Shown here one piece after another: positions 34,841 through 37,575 of a stretch of 37,575 bases of DNA. Origin of the DNA: Gammaproteobacteria bacterium (GTDB lineage: Bacteria > Pseudomonadota > Gammaproteobacteria > Pseudomonadales > Azotimanducaceae); contig QJXZ01000053.1 of NCBI GenBank assembly GCA_003248125.1, forward strand, positions 1-37,575, read 5' to 3'. The notes below the pieces were generated by a model, which saw nothing but the letters and a program-made list of their open reading frames with translations, did no database searches and had not been told where the DNA came from. Every line of letters begins with the position of its first letter. Within the stretch, counting starts at the first letter, position 1. The position numbers and the translations under genes were made by a program.

Positions 34841-36173
34841 GAAAGTAGGTCCGCGCCAGCCACTGCCAACTCCAGAGGCCCATGATCATGTTGGCGACCG
34901 CGGTGGCGAGGAAGATGCCCGTATAACCGAACATCGTGTCGCCGAGCCAAGCAAGTGGCACGTAGATGCCGAACATGCGAGTCGCAGCCATGATGGTCGA
35001 TGGCAGCGGCTTACCGAGCGAGTTGAACGCTGCGGACGACATCATGAGCACACCCCATAGTCCATAAGAGACGGGTACCACCACGAGGTAGCGCGAAGCA
35101 ACCTCGATCACGGTCGGGTTGTCGTCGACGAGCACCACGAGCTCGCCCGCGCCTAGCCAGAGTACGATACACGCGAAGCCACCCCATCCGAGGCAGAACC
35201 GGTAGGCGACGGCCATGCCCTGTCGAACGCGGTCGCTCGCGCCGGCGCCGAAATTCTGACCCACGAAGGGGCCGATGCTGCCCGACAGCGCGAACAACAA
35301 CATCACAGCGACCGCCTCGATGCGTCCGGCCACACCGAACCCTGCTACCACCTCGTGCCCGTGATGGGCGAGCAGCCGCGTGATGATGGCACCGGAGATT
35401 GGGCCGATGAGCTGTGTGGCCATGGCCGGTAAACCGACGTGAAAAATCTCGCGTGCCGAAGCGACCACACCGCGGCGCCATGCGACCGCCCCAAGCAGTA
35501 AATCCATGCGGGCGATGACGAAGTACATCAGCACGCCGCTCATCGCCAACCTCGATATCACCATCGCAGCGGCAGCACCTGCGAGCTCCAAACGCGGCGC
35601 TCCCAACCAGCCGAATATGAGCAGTGGGTCGAGCATCAGGTTGAACACCGCGCCCAGGGTCATGACGAGCCCGGGTAGGCGCGCATCACCGGTCGCGCGC
35701 ATGACGCTGCCGGCTACCATCGTCAGCGTGAACAGCACCGTGCCGGGGTAGTAGATGAGCAGGTAGCCTTCGATGTGCTCGATGACTGTCGGCGTTGCGC
35801 CGATCGCTCGAAAGGTAGGCTCGATAGTCGCCATGCCGATCAGCGCGAGCGCGGACAGCACGACGAAGACGAGCAGGATACCGTGCGTTGTCAGGCGTTT
35901 TACGGCTTCCCAATCGCCGCCGCCGACGCGTCGCGCGATCACTGAAGAGGTACCGATACTGATGCCCAGGGCGACGCTGTTCAGCATCATCGTCACAGGA
36001 AACGTGAAGGTCACTGCGGCCAGCTGATCGGTGCCGAGTTGGCCAATGAAGCCAACTTCGATCATCTGCACCACGATCGACGACGATACCGCGATCATCA
36101 TTGGCGCCGTGAGCCCGAACAGGCGGCGTGCAACATCGCCTTGCGTGAGATCTTGACCGCGGGGTTTATTCAC
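34833..36173 (-). CDS. MATE family efflux transporter
   Basis: 446 residues from GTG 36173, the start giving normal family length; further upstream codons give a non-conserved extension. Twelve hydrophobic helices in two MatE halves: first half SSSIVVQMIEVGFIGQLGTD, SIGTSSVIARRVGGGDWEA, ATGDARLPGLVMTLGAVFN; second half FHVGLPAMATQLIGPISGAI, SGSIGPFVGQNFGAGASDRV, SSAAFNSLGKPLPSTIMAAT. These match Na+- or H+-driven exporters of cationic drugs or metabolites. No Shine-Dalgarno is obvious. First gene of the three-gene leftward operon with the acyltransferase and CoA-transferase, so a lipid-like or acidic product might be exported, but this is a guess. Confidence 0.92.
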   Translation of the reverse strand: MNKPRGQDLTQGDVARRLFGLTAPMMIAVSSSIVVQMIEVGFIGQLGTDQLAAVTFTFPVTMMLNSVALGISIGTSSVIARRVGGGDWEAVKRLTTHGILLVFVVLSALALIGMATIEPTFRAIGATPTVIEHIEGYLLIYYPGTVLFTLTMVAGSVMRATGDARLPGLVMTLGAVFNLMLDPLLIFGWLGAPRLELAGAAAAMVISRLAMSGVLMYFVIARMDLLLGAVAWRRGVVASAREIFHVGLPAMATQLIGPISGAIITRLLAHHGHEVVAGFGVAGRIEAVAVMLLFALSGSIGPFVGQNFGAGASDRVRQGMAVAYRFCLGWGGFACIVLWLGAGELVVLVDDNPTVIEVASRYLVVVPVSYGLWGVLMMSSAAFNSLGKPLPSTIMAATRMFGIYVPLAWLGDTMFGYTGIFLATAVANMIMGLWSWQWLARTYFRA

Positions 36174-36354
36174 GCGGCGAATGCTAGCAGCAGATTGAGT
36201 GCCCTCGTTCGGGTGCGCCGGCAGGGGCGCTGGTCTTCGTCGCTCGACCTGCGTTGCAAGGCGTGACAACAATCACGCGCGTGTTGTCGACTGCGCCGTC
36301 GGGGACGCCTCGGCCGCCGGTAAACTGCAGCGGGGACCACGAGCTAGGTCGTGC

Positions 36355-37104
36355 ATGCCGATTACCTCGTCAATTGCTTCGCATCCAGCGCTTGCGACGC
36401 TTCGCGCGCGCGCGTCCGCGCTTGCCCGCCAGTATCGGCTCGATCGAGCGCTGCGTCGGGCGCTCGAGCCAGCGCCCGGCTTGATCGACGAACGGTTGAT
36501 TGAGGAGATCTGCGACGCTTGGGGAAGCCCCGAGTCGTATGCAGTCGACGGACATCTGCGCGCGTTGCTCGCCGAAGTGCCGAAGGCCCACGGCCATGTG
36601 TTGCAATGCGGCGCTGGCCTCACCACGGTGTTGCTCGCAGTGGCCTTGGCTCATCGCGGCGTTCATTTGTGGGCGCTCGAGAGCAATGCGCAAAGCGCGG
36701 CGGCGGTACGATCTTGGCTTGCACAGTACGAGCTCAACCAAGCCCACGTGGTGACTGCGCGGGCGGAAATCGGTCGCGCTGGTGTCGGCTACGCCGTCGA
36801 CGTCGGCCGCATCAAGGGTCCGCTCAGCTTGGTGATCTGTGAGGCATCCCAGGCCCATCCCGGCAACGCAGGTTGGATCCTGCCGCGCATTGCCGACAGA
36901 TTGGATCCCAAGGCGGTGGTAATGGTTTGCGACGTTCGCAAACGCGAGGAAGTGGACGCCGTAGCGGCATGGTGTCGGGCCAGCGACGCATCATTCGTCG
37001 TGCGCGGCAAAACCGACCGCTACGTGAAGGTCGTGTTACGAGACAAGTTGGTCACCGAATCGCATCGAGCAGCGCGCATCAACACGCCGTTCGCGACCAA
37101 GTAA
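36355..37104 (+). CDS. Class I SAM-dependent methyltransferase-like protein
   Basis: 249 residues from ATG 36355, with an AGGT 7 bases upstream. After a helical N-terminus, a Rossmann-type segment HVLQCGAGLTTVLLAVALA followed by VHLWALESNAQ resembles motifs I and II of SAM methyltransferases (glycine loop and acidic residue). Later blocks (LSLVICEASQAHPGNAGWIL, ADRLDPKAVVMVCDVRKRE) fit the remaining strands. Motif I is degenerate (QCGAGLTT instead of DxGxGxG), so catalytic activity is uncertain. Substrate unknown. Divergent from the MATE transporter over 181 bases. Confidence 0.7.
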   Translation: MPITSSIASHPALATLRARASALARQYRLDRALRRALEPAPGLIDERLIEEICDAWGSPESYAVDGHLRALLAEVPKAHGHVLQCGAGLTTVLLAVALAHRGVHLWALESNAQSAAAVRSWLAQYELNQAHVVTARAEIGRAGVGYAVDVGRIKGPLSLVICEASQAHPGNAGWILPRIADRLDPKAVVMVCDVRKREEVDAVAAWCRASDASFVVRGKTDRYVKVVLRDKLVTESHRAARINTPFATK

Positions 37105-37133
37105 CTGCGCACTAACGGCGATGTAGCCGGTAG

Positions 37134-37304
37134 TTAGGCCTTCTCGCGGGTACGTTTCGGTCCTGCGCGCAGAGTCTTCTCCCGTTCTTGCGCTTCGCGA
37201 ATGATGGTTGGATCGTCCCACGGACTCTTGCGGCCCTTGTACAGCACGTGCGAATCGGACGACAGCGTCCAGAACTTCGACTGCTTGTCACGGCATATTT
37301 TCAT
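37134..37304 (-). CDS. Small basic protein of unknown function (56 residues)
   Basis: The start at ATG 37304 is backed by a GGGAGG 7 bases upstream, so a real small gene is likely; an extension to 37361 lacks such support. The sequence is hydrophilic and charged (KICRDKQSKFWTLSSDSHVLY, cut to its first 20 here as KICRDKQSKFWTLSSDSHVL), then a short KGRKSPWDDPTIIREAQERE helix and a Lys/Arg-rich tail ending KRTREKA. No signal peptide or membrane helix. I do not recognise it. Convergent with the methyltransferase-like gene and divergent from the gene at 37402. Confidence 0.65.
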   Translation of the reverse strand: MKICRDKQSKFWTLSSDSHVLYKGRKSPWDDPTIIREAQEREKTLRAGPKRTREKA

Positions 37305-37401
37305 GTTGTGCCTCCCAGCCCGCGAATCATCGCCTAAACCAGGCCAAGACGTCATCGGCAACCAGTAAGCGCCATGTAAGCCCCTGACGTATCATGGCTT
37401 T

Positions 37402-37575
37402 ATGCGTGAGCGAGCACTTCCAGCGCACCTTTTTGCGCGCGTCGACGAAAGCGATGACGGGCTCTTTTATCGCTCGCCGCGACTCGTGCAGCACATCGAC
37501 GATACGACCATCGCGGCGCTGACCCAGTACTACGCCAATACCATTCGTCCGAATAGTCGCGTGCTCGACTTGATG
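37402..37575 (+). CDS. SAM-dependent methyltransferase, N-terminal part (3' truncated)
   Basis: 58 codons are visible before the window ends. The N-terminus LFARVDESDDGLFYRSPRLV, followed by HIDDTTIAALTQYY and a strand with SRVLDLM, is the recognisable opening of a bacterial methyltransferase group whose motif I region begins VLDLMSSW. Only the start of the SAM-binding site is inside the window, so the assignment rests on this short stretch. Start ATG 37402 sits 97 bases from the divergent small gene; no strong ribosome site is seen. Confidence 0.6.
   Translation, partial: MRERALPAHLFARVDESDDGLFYRSPRLVQHIDDTTIAALTQYYANTIRPNSRVLDLM

Noticed and set aside
37134-37575. Toxin-antitoxin pair from the small basic protein and its neighbour
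   Set aside because: The genes are divergent and the neighbour is a methyltransferase; no toxin motif is seen.

Overview
The window reads as a GC-rich proteobacterial chromosome segment, most likely gammaproteobacterial. Supporting signs are compact operons with 4-base ATGA/GTGA/TTGA overlaps, good Shine-Dalgarno sites, a REP-like extragenic palindrome of the kind common in Pseudomonas and Xanthomonas relatives, and many acyl-CoA, P450 and hydrolase genes typical of environmental degraders of lipids or terpenoids. The taxonomic call is inference. No rRNA, tRNA, CRISPR array, integrase or transposase was seen. No gene-free gap exceeds 300 bases; the largest is 260 bases at 31944-32203. Layout, 1-8.7 kb: the end of a luciferase-like monooxygenase; a periplasmic AstE/AspA-type zinc carboxypeptidase-like protein; a cytochrome P450 that is intact except for one in-frame TAA; a divergent FAD-linked D-2-hydroxyacid dehydrogenase coupled to an amidase; and a MaoC-type enoyl-CoA hydratase. 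Divergent from the hydratase is a GrdB-family gene whose frame is interrupted by one TGA. That TGA is followed at the right distance by a perfect 8-bp hairpin, so I read it as a selenoprotein with a Sec-x-x-Cys centre. Its stop overlaps the start of a voltage-gated-type K+ channel. Layout, 8.8-15.2 kb: a leftward operon of zinc alcohol dehydrogenase, alkylsulfatase-like metallo-beta-lactamase-fold hydrolase, two alpha/beta hydrolases, a YdjM/DUF457 membrane hydrolase and a GNAT acetyltransferase. A divergent gene encodes an unrecognised protein with five degenerate repeats about 27 residues apart. Layout, 15.2-20.6 kb: a compact leftward mevalonate-pathway operon in the order diphosphomevalonate decarboxylase, phosphomevalonate kinase, a fused HMG-CoA reductase/mevalonate kinase, type 1 IPP isomerase and a glutathione S-transferase. 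It covers HMG-CoA to IPP/DMAPP; HMG-CoA synthase and thiolase are not in the window. Layout, 20.7-23.5 kb: a rightward pair (zinc-independent NADP-dependent MDR reductase and a class II HDAC-like amidohydrolase), then a convergent short crotonase-fold protein lacking both usual catalytic glutamates. Layout, 23.5-31.9 kb: a two-gene leftward secreted module. A signal-peptide-bearing subtilisin-family protease overlaps by 4 bases a 2344-residue exported YD/RHS-repeat protein. The large protein has a TonB-plug-like N-terminus, a poly-Asp linker, many YD repeats, a glycine-rich hydrophobic stretch and a C-terminal HExxH zincin-like domain. In a hand-counted row it looks less GC-rich than its surroundings. 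I regard this module and the selenoprotein as the two most interesting items. Layout, 32.2-37.6 kb: a SnoaL-like protein; a leftward operon of MATE exporter, PlsC-type acyltransferase and family III CoA-transferase; a SAM-methyltransferase-like protein; a 56-residue basic protein; and the start of another methyltransferase.
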